The notes below the pieces were generated by a model. It saw nothing but the letters and a program-made list of their open reading frames with translations. It was not told the DNA's origin and made no database searches. The translations under genes were made by a program, and so were the position numbers. 64,000 nucleotides of DNA from an uncultured Fibrobacter sp. (GTDB lineage Bacteria > Fibrobacterota > Fibrobacteria > Fibrobacterales > Fibrobacteraceae): NCBI GenBank assembly GCA_934699585.1, contig CAKUWY010000011.1, forward strand, positions 1 to 64,000, read 5' to 3'. Shown piece after piece: positions 1 to 7,318 of the stretch (its first letter is position 1; each line of letters starts with the position of its first letter).

Positions 1-70
1 CGTGGTCAACGTGGCCGATGGTGCCGATGTTGCAGTGCGGCTTGCTTCTATCAAAATGTTCTTTTGCCAT
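1..70 (-). CDS. tuf: Elongation factor Tu, N-terminal 23 residues (partial)
   Basis: The complementary strand begins with ATG at 70-68 and reads MAKEHFDRSKPHCNIGTIGH before running off the left edge. This is the conserved EF-Tu N-terminus leading into the GHVDH P-loop (G1) region. EF-Tu is the GTPase that delivers aminoacyl-tRNA to the ribosome. The gene lies 24 bases downstream of a tRNA gene in the same orientation and is probably cotranscribed with the three tRNAs, as tufB is in Escherichia coli. Only the start is visible, so nothing can be said about the rest of the gene. Confidence 0.95.
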   Translation of the reverse strand, partial: MAKEHFDRSKPHCNIGTIGHVDH

Positions 71-94
71 TTTATTCTATCTCCGTTTAGTGAG

Positions 95-166
<72 letters not shown>

Positions 167-211
167 ATTGGGCCTGCCGCTACGTTGCCGCATTGGCGGG
201 CCTTGTGGTCG

Positions 212-294
212 TGCATCGTCGTGGTTTCGAACCACGGTAGGCGTGAGCCAACGGATTTACAGTCCGTCCCCTTTAACCACTCGGGCAACGATGC
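212..294 (-). tRNA. tRNA-Tyr (anticodon GTA)
   Basis: The minus strand gives an 83-nt class II tRNA. The acceptor stem is GCATCGT/ACGATGC with discriminator A, the anticodon loop is CTGTAAA (GTA), there is a long variable arm, and the T arm is CGTGG/CCACG. CCA is not encoded. A long variable arm is expected for bacterial tRNA-Tyr. It lies between the two threonine tRNAs. Confidence 0.96.
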
Positions 295-304
295 ATTTGT
301 TTCG

Positions 305-377
305 AGCCAAAGATAGGAATCGAACCTACGACCGGCTGATTACAAATCAGCTGCTCTACCAGCTGAGCTACTTTGGC
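305..377 (-). tRNA. tRNA-Thr (anticodon TGT)
   Basis: The minus strand gives a 73-nt cloverleaf. The acceptor stem is GCCAAAG/CTTTGGC, the anticodon stem GCTGA/TCAGC encloses loop TTTGTAA (anticodon TGT), and the T arm is GTAGG/CCTAT with one G-T pair. CCA is not encoded. It is the first gene of the tRNA-tuf operon, 39 bases from the -10 box of the predicted promoter. Confidence 0.96.
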
Positions 378-416
378 ACGCACTCTAGTACCCCTAAAGA
401 TAATAGAGTGGACCAA

Positions 417-445
417 ATTTAATAAGATTTGATGCGTTTTGTCAA
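417..445 (-). promoter_or_regulatory. Sigma70-type promoter of the tRNA-tuf operon
   Basis: The minus strand has a perfect -35 TTGACA (complement of 440-445), a 17-bp spacer and -10 TTAAAT (complement of 417-422). It sits directly upstream of tRNA-Thr(TGT). Consensus match and spacing fit a strong stable-RNA promoter. Confidence 0.75.
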
Positions 446-625
446 TAAAAATCAAGCACTTACGCAAAAAAAAATGCGATTTTTTTCTTTTTTCGCAAAA
501 GTTTTGTCCACAAAAGGGGTGTGGAGTGTTGATAAGTTGTTGATTTGCAAAAATCGCCAATTTTCGCCGCTTTAGGCCATTTTTAGAAAAACATCCCCAT
601 AACCGATGCTTTTGACAATGATTTG

Positions 626-631
626 TATATT
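626..631 (+). promoter_or_regulatory. -10-like TATATT just before the thioesterase start
   Basis: TATATT ends 7 bases before the ATG at 639, and no Shine-Dalgarno sequence precedes that start. Transcription would begin at or within a base or two of the ATG, giving a leaderless mRNA. No convincing -35 is present at the right distance. Confidence 0.4.
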
Positions 632-638
632 TTAGTCC

Positions 639-1061
639 ATGGAAACTTGCACTTTCAAGCATACGGCACGCATTGACGTTCGCTACGCCGAAACCGACCA
701 GATGGGAATCGTGCACCACTCCGTTTATGCCGTGTGGTTCGAACAGGCCCGCACCGAATACTTCCGGGAAGCAGGAGCAAGCTACGCCGACATGGAGGCC
801 GAAGGTTTTTCGAGCCCCGTCCTAGAGCTGAACGTCCAGTTCAAGAACCCCACCCACTATGGTGAATTCGTGGATATCGAAACCACCATGGTCCGGGTTG
901 ACAGGCTCCGGGTGCGCTTTTTGTACAAGGCGACGGTAAACGGCAAGCTCTGCACTACGGGCTCTACGCTCCACTGCATGCTGAAAGACGGCAGACCCAC
1001 ACGGGAACTGCCTTCGGGCTTTGCAAAGTTCGAATTCGTGAACGAGGACGCCCAAGCCTAA
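639..1061 (+). CDS. Acyl-CoA thioesterase, YbgC/FadM-type hotdog fold
   Basis: This 140-residue protein probably hydrolyses acyl-CoA thioesters in the cytoplasm. The N-terminus RIDVRYAETDQMGIVHHSVY matches the 4HBT/YbgC signature: the catalytic-site Asp of the ETD motif is followed by G-x-V-x-H and then the long helix WFEQARTEYF. Length is normal for the family. The start at 639 has no Shine-Dalgarno, but TATATT lies 7 bases upstream (possible leaderless mRNA). The stop codon overlaps the rarA start in TAATG, so the two genes are probably translationally coupled. The exact acyl substrate cannot be read from the sequence. Confidence 0.85.
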   Translation: METCTFKHTARIDVRYAETDQMGIVHHSVYAVWFEQARTEYFREAGASYADMEAEGFSSPVLELNVQFKNPTHYGEFVDIETTMVRVDRLRVRFLYKATVNGKLCTTGSTLHCMLKDGRPTRELPSGFAKFEFVNEDAQA

Positions 1062-2347
1062 TGGACCAGCCCCTCGCCGAAAGACTCCGCCCGCAGAACC
1101 TGGACGAATTTCTGGGCCAGAACAAGATTCTGGGCGAGCAGAGCCTATTGCGCAAGAGTCTCGAGAACGACAGCGTTCCCAGCATGATTTTCTGGGGCCC
1201 GCCGGGTTGCGGCAAGACCAGCCTCGCCCACGTAATCCGCCAGCACACCAAGAAAGCTTTCGTGGCTTTATCTGCGGTAGCCAGCGGCGTGAAAGAGGTC
1301 AAGGAAGTCCTGGCCGATGCCCGTAAGATGAAGGGCATGTTCAAGGACACCATCCTGTTTATCGACGAAATCCACCGGTTTAACAAGGGCCAGCAAGATG
1401 CGCTGTTGGGTGCCGTGGAAGACGGCACGGTGACGCTCATAGGCGCCACCACCGAGAACCCGGGGTTCGAGGTCAACAGCGCGCTCCTGAGTCGCTGCCA
1501 GCTGATACTGTTTGCACCCCTGAGCAAGGACGACCTGCGCACGTTGATTTTCAGCGCCCTGCGGGACCACCCCCGCGGACTGCAGTTGAAAGACGTGGAA
1601 GTCGAAGACGCCGTCGTGGAAAAACTCATTGCCCAGTCCGACGGTGACGCCCGATTTTTGCTGAACCAGATCGAATGGATTGGCAAGAACCTGGGTGACC
1701 GCAAGGTCATCGACGAGAAACTCCTGGAAGAATTCCAGTACAAGAAGCCCCTGCGCTACGACAAGAGCGGCGAAGAGCACTACAACCTGATTTCGGCCCT
1801 GCACAAGTCGGTGCGCGGAAGTGATCCGGATGCCGCCCTCTACTGGTTGCACCGCATGTTGCAGGGCGGCGAAGACCCGCGGTTTATTCTGCGGCGCCTC
1901 ATGCGCATGAGCATGGAAGATATCGGCCTTGCAGACCCCAACGCGCTACTGCTGGCCACAGCCGCTCGCGAGGCCTACGACTTTATGGGAATCCCCGAAG
2001 GACTCATCGCCCTCGACGAACTGGCCGTTTACCTGTCGCTTGCTCCCAAGAGCAACAGCCTGGAACTGGCGGGAATGAAGGCCGACCAGATTATAAAACA
2101 GACGGGAACGCTCCCTGTGCCACGGGCTTTCCGCAATTCCGTAACCAAGGTGGGCGAAAAGCTAGGCTACGGAATTGACTACCAGTACGACCACGACAGC
2201 CCCGGTGCTTACTCCGCACAAGAACATTTACCAAAGCAGCTGGAAGGCACCGAGATTTACCAGCCCAAGCCTTACGGAAAAGAAAAGGCTCTTGGAGAAA
2301 GGCTTGCGCAACTAAAGCAGATTAAGCGGGAACGGAATTCTAAATAG
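1061..2347 (+). CDS. rarA: Replication-associated recombination protein A (AAA+ ATPase)
   Basis: RarA/MgsA (WRNIP1 family) is an ATPase that acts at stalled replication forks. The 428-residue length is typical. Visible motifs are Walker A GPPGCGKTS at about residues 46-54, Walker B ILFIDEIHRF near 98-107, and the sensor-1 region LIGATTENPGFEVNSALLSR followed by the arginine-finger part. The C-terminal MgsA/RarA domain is also present (GGEDPRFILRRLMRMSMEDI). It starts inside the thioesterase stop codon. A dispersed repeat with a strong hairpin begins right after the stop and may end transcription from both sides, since the next gene is convergent. Confidence 0.95.
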   Translation: MDQPLAERLRPQNLDEFLGQNKILGEQSLLRKSLENDSVPSMIFWGPPGCGKTSLAHVIRQHTKKAFVALSAVASGVKEVKEVLADARKMKGMFKDTILFIDEIHRFNKGQQDALLGAVEDGTVTLIGATTENPGFEVNSALLSRCQLILFAPLSKDDLRTLIFSALRDHPRGLQLKDVEVEDAVVEKLIAQSDGDARFLLNQIEWIGKNLGDRKVIDEKLLEEFQYKKPLRYDKSGEEHYNLISALHKSVRGSDPDAALYWLHRMLQGGEDPRFILRRLMRMSMEDIGLADPNALLLATAAREAYDFMGIPEGLIALDELAVYLSLAPKSNSLELAGMKADQIIKQTGTLPVPRAFRNSVTKVGEKLGYGIDYQYDHDSPGAYSAQEHLPKQLEGTEIYQPKPYGKEKALGERLAQLKQIKRERNSK

Positions 2348-2420
2348 GAGATCCCCGCCTTCGCGGGGATGACAAGTGAGGGGCGCGGGGATGACAAGTG
2401 AGGGGCGCGGGGATGACAAG
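2347..2420. repeat. Dispersed GC-rich hairpin repeat, class A, with tandem 22-bp units
   Basis: The core GGAGATCCCCGCC...GGCGGGGATGACAA type sequence forms a hairpin (ATCCCCGC/GCGGGGAT). Two perfect 22-bp tandem units follow at 2376-2397 and 2398-2419, each ending in GGGGATGACAA. Related copies lie at 4270, 7284, 8338, 8798, 32713, 34609 and 56937. It sits between convergent genes. Confidence 0.85.
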
Positions 2421-2443
2421 GTAGAAGCGGAATTTCATCGGCA

Positions 2444-3490
2444 CTAAAACTGCCGAAGCAGTCTGATTCTCTCCGGCGTATCGGGATGGGTACAGAACAT
2501 GGTGTTTGCCTTGGCCACCCAACCTGTAAGCTTCATGTCATTGTCAAATTCTTCGTCGGGGTGTATGATATACAACTGAGCCACATCACTACGATGTACA
2601 TTGTCAAGGCCGGGATTGTCAGAAATTTTCTGCAGGGCAGAGGCCAGGGCCAGAGGGTCTCCGCAGAGTTCGGCGCCGCCGGCGTCGGCCACGTATTCGC
2701 GTGTACGGGAAATGGCCATACGGGTAAGCCAGCTGAAGAAATACCCGACGGTACTCCATATGATAAGCGCCACCAGGAACAGGATGATTCCGAATATGGC
2801 GCCACCGCCGCCGCCATTTTTTTTGCTGCGGTTGGTGGTGCGGCGGCGGGGCCCGGTGAGCAGCCCCATAAGCATCCGCACGGCCATGGACCGGATGGCC
2901 GCAAAAATCCCGACGAATACAATACACACCACCATCAGGCGGGTGTCACGGTTCTTGATGTGGGTCAGTTCGTGCCCGATGACGGCGGCCAGTTCCGCAT
3001 CATCTAGTTTGTCTATAAGTCCAGTCGTGAGGGTGATGGTGAAAGATGGAACATCTACCCCGCTGGCAAAAGCGTTCAACTGGTCATCTTCAACGATATT
3101 GATTTGGGGCATCTCGATGCCCCCTGCGATGCAGAGGTTTTCTACCAGGTTATAGACCCGCAGGTTGTCCTTGCGTTCCGTCGGCTTTGCGTGGGTGATG
3201 TGACGGATGATAGCGGTATTCGTGCAGTAGGCGATAATGAACCAGAGTCCCGTCATGCTAAGGGTGAAGGGCATGGCGTCCTTGAAATAGTACCAGATGA
3301 TGGGCCAGTGGAAGGTGGCGGCCTGGGGGCCCGGCGGGCAGGCTCCGTCCCAACAGAACCAGCCGAAAAAATCCAGGGTCATAATCGCCAGGAGAACCAT
3401 CCCGAGAAGAATCACGGGAAACATGCAGAGCAGGATAACCGTATTGCGGTTATTCCGCCAAATCTGTGTCTGGAGCCCGACGTATTTCAT
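2444..3490 (-). CDS. M48 family membrane metalloprotease (HtpX-like)
   Basis: A zinc-dependent membrane protease of 348 residues. Two hydrophobic segments lie near the N-terminus. The catalytic motif HELTHIKNRD (HExxH) is near mid-protein, followed by two further hydrophobic stretches and the third zinc ligand region REYVADAGGAEL (ExxxD). The C-terminus HPDTPERIRLLRQF is typical of M48B proteases. I chose the internal ATG at 3490 (MKYVGLQTQIW) because the preceding 14 in-frame residues look non-conserved; a start at 3532 remains possible. It follows the LemA gene in the same direction. LemA-M48 pairs are common in bacteria, although the joint function is poorly defined. Confidence 0.88.
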   Translation of the reverse strand: MKYVGLQTQIWRNNRNTVILLCMFPVILLGMVLLAIMTLDFFGWFCWDGACPPGPQAATFHWPIIWYYFKDAMPFTLSMTGLWFIIAYCTNTAIIRHITHAKPTERKDNLRVYNLVENLCIAGGIEMPQINIVEDDQLNAFASGVDVPSFTITLTTGLIDKLDDAELAAVIGHELTHIKNRDTRLMVVCIVFVGIFAAIRSMAVRMLMGLLTGPRRRTTNRSKKNGGGGGAIFGIILFLVALIIWSTVGYFFSWLTRMAISRTREYVADAGGAELCGDPLALASALQKISDNPGLDNVHRSDVAQLYIIHPDEEFDNDMKLTGWVAKANTMFCTHPDTPERIRLLRQF

Positions 3491-3560
3491 ACAGGTCGCA
3501 CCTTCGGTGCTTTGAGGTGTGGGCACGGTCACCCTATCGCTATGCTCCAGGGTTCCCTTT

Positions 3561-3668
3561 GAGGTATGAGGCTTTCAGAACCGCACCAAAAGCACGCTAC
3601 TTTAGCTCAAAGGATTGCATCGCAAGCCGCCCCCAAAGGGCGTAGCCCGACCTCACCGCTCATACCTC
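3561..3668. repeat. 108-bp element bounded by the inverted repeat GAGGTATGAG / CTCATACCTC
   Basis: Perfect 10-bp inverted termini lie at 3561-3570 and 3659-3668 and enclose a GC-rich core. The element fills the gap between lemA and the M48 gene, and its outer end touches the lemA stop codon. Words from its core (such as cgcaaag and cgacctcac) recur at about 32880-32940 just before the ahcY stop. Confidence 0.6.
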
Positions 3669-4228
3669 TAGAACTTCACCTCGGGGGCCTTGTTGAGGGT
3701 CTCGCGGTTTTCGGTGGCCTCGTACATGGGGGCGCGCTTGAAGCCGAACATTCCGGCCACAATGTTGCTGGGGAACACCTCGCAGGCGTTGTTCAGCTCG
3801 CGGGTAGCGGAGTTGAAGAACCGGCGGGCGGCGGAGAGCTTGTTCTCGATGTCGGCCAGTTCGTTCTGCAGCTGCAAGAAGTTCTGGTTGGCCTTCAGTT
3901 CGGGGTAGGCTTCCAAAGACACCCGGAGTCCGGCAAGAGCGCCAGACAGAGCCTTGTCGGCGGCAAGTTTCTCGTCGACGGTGGTGGCGTTCATGGCGGC
4001 GGCACGGGCGGCAGTCACCTTTTCGAGGGTTTCTTTTTCGTGGGCGGCATACCCCTTGATGGTCTCCACCAGCTGGGGCACCAGGTCATAGCGCTGCTTG
4101 AGCTGCACATCGATATTAGCAAACGCGTTTTCGCGGTTGTTGCGGAGTTTCACCAGGCCATTGTACATGGCGATGAACCAGCCCGCAAGAATTACCACTA
4201 CTACAAGTACGACGATTCCGACAGTCAT
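3668..4228 (-). CDS. lemA: LemA family protein
   Basis: This 186-residue protein has one N-terminal transmembrane helix (GIVVLVVVVILAGWFIAMYN) and then a helical LemA domain. The domain carries the family hallmarks RYDLVPQLVETIKGYAAHEK, YPELKANQNFLQLQNELADI and a final FPSNIVAGMFGF. The bulk is predicted outside the cytoplasmic membrane. A good ribosome site (AAGGAG) precedes the ATG. It is upstream of the M48 protease gene and probably forms an operon with it, separated by a short inverted-repeat element. Known LemA proteins accompany HtpX-like proteases, but their molecular role is unsettled. Confidence 0.93.
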   Translation of the reverse strand: MTVGIVVLVVVVILAGWFIAMYNGLVKLRNNRENAFANIDVQLKQRYDLVPQLVETIKGYAAHEKETLEKVTAARAAAMNATTVDEKLAADKALSGALAGLRVSLEAYPELKANQNFLQLQNELADIENKLSAARRFFNSATRELNNACEVFPSNIVAGMFGFKRAPMYEATENRETLNKAPEVKF

Positions 4229-4269
4229 AAGGTTCTCCTTTTTGTTTTATGGGAAATGTATATAAAAAA

Positions 4270-4299
4270 GGAGATCCCCGAACAAGTCGGGGAAGACAA
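4270..4299. repeat. Class A hairpin repeat (diverged copy)
   Basis: GGAGATCCCCG-aacaag-tCGGGGAaGACAA lies between yggS and lemA. It keeps the stem and the GACAA end of the class A repeat, with a changed loop. Confidence 0.6.
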
Positions 4300-4325
4300 A
4301 AAGGGGACAGAACGAAAAATATGGC

Positions 4326-5102
4326 CTAAACAGGGTCGTTGACAGGCTTACTATAGTCCCGTTCGCCGAAGAGGGCGGTGCCCACGCGGATCATGGTGGA
4401 GCCTTCTTCGATGGCCACTTCCAAATCGCCGGTCATACCCATGGAAAGCTGGTCAAAGTTCGCGAATATGCCGCCCTTGGCCAAAAATTTCTGCTGCAGG
4501 TTCCGCAAAAAGGCAAAGCACTCTCGGGAATCTTCAGCCACGCCGGTGTTCTTGCCGATGGTCATGAGCCCCCGAAAACGGAGGTGGGTGAACGCCGTTT
4601 CGCCGCGGGCAGCCAAGCCGTTCAAGAAAGCCTCCGCTTCGTGAACATCCAGACCGCTCTTGGTCTCTTCTTCACCGGCATTTACCTGGAAGAGAATATC
4701 GAGGATTTTGCCCGCACCATTCTCTCCGGGGAGGGCCGCGCAGACCTTTTCCAGCTTTTCCACCGCCTCCATGCTGGCGATGGAATGGATGCAGTCAGCA
4801 ACGATGGCCGCCTTCTTGAGCTTGTTACTTTGTACAGGACCTATAACATGACAGCGGACACGGCTTCCGTCAAGGGCCGTACGCGGCGTTGAGAACTTGA
4901 GTTCCGCTTCCTGCACCCGATTTTCGCCAAAATCGGTAGCGCCCAGGCTGATGGCGTTTTCTACGGCCTCTGCGGGGTGGAACTTGCTCACCCAAACGAG
5001 TTTGACAGATTCACGGCTACGGCCTGCAATTTTGCAAGCGGTTGAAATTCTTGCCTCCAGCGCGGCAAGGTGGGTTCGCATTTCTTCGAGAGTGAATTCC
5101 AT
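4326..5102 (-). CDS. yggS: YggS/PROSC family pyridoxal phosphate homeostasis protein
   Basis: This 258-residue protein is predicted to bind PLP in the cytoplasm and help balance vitamin B6 and amino-acid metabolism. It has the alanine-racemase N-domain-like fold. Visible motifs are LVWVSKFHPAEAV, whose Lys is the PLP Schiff-base residue, FGENRVQE, CHVIGPVQSNKLK, FRGLMTIG, LSMGMTGDLEVAIEEGSTMIRVGTALFG (C-terminal phosphate-binding region, seen in parts). Length is slightly above the usual 230. It starts 2 bases after the stop of the BatD-like gene, so they form an operon. The family has no confirmed catalytic activity. Confidence 0.93.
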   Translation of the reverse strand: MEFTLEEMRTHLAALEARISTACKIAGRSRESVKLVWVSKFHPAEAVENAISLGATDFGENRVQEAELKFSTPRTALDGSRVRCHVIGPVQSNKLKKAAIVADCIHSIASMEAVEKLEKVCAALPGENGAGKILDILFQVNAGEEETKSGLDVHEAEAFLNGLAARGETAFTHLRFRGLMTIGKNTGVAEDSRECFAFLRNLQQKFLAKGGIFANFDQLSMGMTGDLEVAIEEGSTMIRVGTALFGERDYSKPVNDPV

Positions 5103-5104
5103 TT

Positions 5105-6088
5105 TTACTTCTTCTTTTTGCGCTCCGCCTTCACATCACGTATGGCGGCTTTCAGCGCGTCCTTTTTTGCCTGTTCCTCTTCGGGAGTGGGCTTGGTGTC
5201 TTCGAGTAGGCGGTCGGCCCATTCGTCCCAGAAGCGGCAGCGTTCACCTTCAAGCTTCATCTTGGCAAATTTCACCGGCTCCGTCTCTACGGCAAGGGTC
5301 ACCATGGATTCCTTGTAGGCCTGCGGGAGCCCCGCCACATGGGCCATTCTCTGCTTGAGTTCTACCACGGTGGCATCCAGAATGTCCACCTCGAAACGGC
5401 GTTCCACGTAGCGGCGGGCGATAAACCCGAGGGTCATAAAGTAGTCGCCCTGATTGCCTTCGGCCAAATAGTTCTTCTGGCGCAGTTCCTTGAGGGCGAG
5501 CACCGCCTCTTCGTAGGGCGGAAGCCTGGGAGCCGCACCCACCTTCGCAAACTTTTTATGGAGGAACCAGCCGAGAACCACCAGCACAATCACGCCGAGA
5601 ACAATGAGCAAAATGAAAAGCCACTGCGGGAGCCTGGGGTCGTCCAGGGGGTCTTCGGACTCCAAAATATCCGTCTCTTCGCCGGTGGTGCGCATGGAGA
5701 CCTTCACCGCCACGGGGTCCGTATTGACCTTGACCGTATCGCTACCGACAACGGCCTGGACCTGCTGGGGCGCAATCAGGAAGTCGCCGCTCACGAAAGT
5801 GTTGAGGGTCGCAAGCCACACGAACCTGGCGGAACCCTTGGGCATGCCCTCGGTGACCTTCTCGTTTTTCATCTCCTTGACTTCGAAACTGCCCAGGTTG
5901 CCCACAAAGCTGGGCAGATCCACGACGGCGTTTTCGGGAGCGGTAACCTGGATTTCGTAATTGAACATGTCGCCCACGAACACCTGGGCGTTATCCACGT
6001 TGGCCTTGACCGAGACATCGAAGGCAAGGGCCGGCACGGCGCATATAAAAGCAAAAAATAGGGCAAAAATACTTGAAATGCGGAACAT
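5105..6088 (-). CDS. BatD-like membrane protein with signal peptide and C-terminal DUF4381-like region
   Basis: A protein of 327 residues when started at the ATG at 6088, which gives a clean signal peptide (MFRISSIFALFFAFICAVPALA). A beta-rich periplasmic domain (about residues 24-150) follows, then one transmembrane helix near 165-190 (QWLFILLIVLGVIVLVVLGW). A cytoplasmic helical part (PPYEEAVLALKELRQKNYLA) resembles the C-terminal region of BatD and DUF4381 proteins, and the tail is Lys-rich. Such proteins usually accompany MoxR ATPase and VWA-domain Bat genes, but none are visible here. A TATATT -10-like box and an AGAGG site precede the start. It is cotranscribed with yggS. Confidence 0.6.
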   Translation of the reverse strand: MFRISSIFALFFAFICAVPALAFDVSVKANVDNAQVFVGDMFNYEIQVTAPENAVVDLPSFVGNLGSFEVKEMKNEKVTEGMPKGSARFVWLATLNTFVSGDFLIAPQQVQAVVGSDTVKVNTDPVAVKVSMRTTGEETDILESEDPLDDPRLPQWLFILLIVLGVIVLVVLGWFLHKKFAKVGAAPRLPPYEEAVLALKELRQKNYLAEGNQGDYFMTLGFIARRYVERRFEVDILDATVVELKQRMAHVAGLPQAYKESMVTLAVETEPVKFAKMKLEGERCRFWDEWADRLLEDTKPTPEEEQAKKDALKAAIRDVKAERKKKK

Positions 6089-6193
6089 ACGAACCTCTGT
6101 GCCTAAGAATATACAAAAATAGGTGTGGGAAAAGTCGTGCCGAAGAACGCAACAATCCCCCAAAACAGAGCACGAACAAACGAACAAAATATC

Positions 6194-6199
6194 TATATT
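6194..6199 (+). promoter_or_regulatory. -10-like TATATT before the gene at 6211
   Basis: TATATT ends 11 bases before the ATG at 6211, and no Shine-Dalgarno lies between. Transcription would give a very short or absent leader. The region 6089-6210 also drives the divergent BatD-like gene. Confidence 0.4.
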
Positions 6200-6210
6200 T
6201 TCACCCACGT

Positions 6211-7251
6211 ATGTGCAAACGGGTATTTTGCAACGTTTTTAAGGCATTGGTGTTGGCAATCCTCTTGCCATTCTATGCAAATGCGCAAGGTTCAGATTCT
6301 ACGACGGTCACACAGCCCGATTCGGCAGTTACCACACCGGAAAAGCCCGCCGCAAAACCAGACGCATCTGGAGTCACAAGCGCCTTCGAGAATACCATCT
6401 CCATTATCACGCTGGTGCTCCCCCACAATTCCCTCAGAAATTCCAAGACGCTGCACAACTGGCCCTTCTTTGCTTTTTCTGTGCCGGCGTGGGCCCTCAA
6501 TTTCAACATCCAGAAAAATATGGGACCCCTCCTTACCCTGAAGGGGTCTTCTGGAGGGAATCTCGGATTCGAAGGAATCAACCTCCGCGCAGGAGTCAGC
6601 CTGGAACTGATTCACCTGCTAGAGCTTGGCGTCCAGGGCTTGGGCGGGACCGCCATCAACTACGGCGAGACCGCCACCTTCATGGGCGTTTACGACCCTG
6701 AAAAAAGGGATTACCGTCAAGACGTAACATTTACCGAATACCTTTACGGCATCAACTACCACGGTGCACTGACCCTCCCCCTACTCGCCTTTTTGCCCAA
6801 GTCCGACTGGACCAAGATCATCTTGAAAGGCACGGCCGAGTACACCTACTCCGGCTACACCGGAGCCGAAGACAAACAGGTCTGGAAGGCCGGGGGGCAG
6901 AACATGGTTAACGGTTTCAGGTACAAGTACGGCGGCACCCTCATCTACATGCTGCCCTTTGAGCGGGTGCCCATGTTCATGTTCGCCGCCACTGTAAGCG
7001 GGTTCAAGCACGAATACGACTTCGACGACACCTACAAAGATTACAATCCTGGATTCAAGACCGTGAACCTCACGCCCATGGCATCTGTCAAGATCAACGA
7101 CAAATGGAACGGCATGCTGATGCTCGCTATCTCCAGAGACCGCAAGTTCGAAAACCGCCGCTACCCCACCACGGAAGAACTGCTGCAAAAGCAGGTCGAT
7201 AGCGAATGGGACTTGCGGATGGTCATGTTCATCGCCAGCAGGAAGTTCTAA
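6211..7251 (+). CDS. Exported protein of unknown function, probable outer-membrane beta barrel
   Basis: I do not recognise a named family. The chosen ATG at 6211 gives a 346-residue protein with a clear signal peptide (VFKALVLAILLPFYANAQ), while the longer upstream frame adds 46 unlikely residues. A short Thr/Pro/Lys-rich linker (about residues 25-50) is followed by alternating hydrophobic and polar segments rich in Gly, Tyr and Phe. The protein ends in ...FIASRKF. A C-terminal Phe is the usual end of barrels inserted by the BAM complex. It is divergent from the BatD-like gene and lies 67 bases upstream of the symporter gene. Confidence 0.55.
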   Translation: MCKRVFCNVFKALVLAILLPFYANAQGSDSTTVTQPDSAVTTPEKPAAKPDASGVTSAFENTISIITLVLPHNSLRNSKTLHNWPFFAFSVPAWALNFNIQKNMGPLLTLKGSSGGNLGFEGINLRAGVSLELIHLLELGVQGLGGTAINYGETATFMGVYDPEKRDYRQDVTFTEYLYGINYHGALTLPLLAFLPKSDWTKIILKGTAEYTYSGYTGAEDKQVWKAGGQNMVNGFRYKYGGTLIYMLPFERVPMFMFAATVSGFKHEYDFDDTYKDYNPGFKTVNLTPMASVKINDKWNGMLMLAISRDRKFENRRYPTTEELLQKQVDSEWDLRMVMFIASRKF

Positions 7252-7283
7252 ATTTGGCGGCAAGCTCAAACGCTATCGCTATA

Positions 7284-7312
7284 GGAGATGCCCGCCTGCG
7301 CGGGCATGACAA
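7284..7312. repeat. Class A hairpin repeat (GCCCGCC...GGCGGGC variant)
   Basis: GGAGATGCCCGCCTGCGCGG-GCATGACAA lies between the barrel gene and the symporter gene, ending 6 bases before the symporter ATG. The stem changes are compensatory (ATGCCCGC/GCGGGCAT), so the hairpin is preserved. Confidence 0.8.
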
Positions 7313-7318
7313 CACGGT

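Noticed and set aside
612..617. TTGACA as a -35 box for the thioesterase gene
   Set aside because: It lies only 8 bases from the TATATT box, too close for a sigma70-type promoter.
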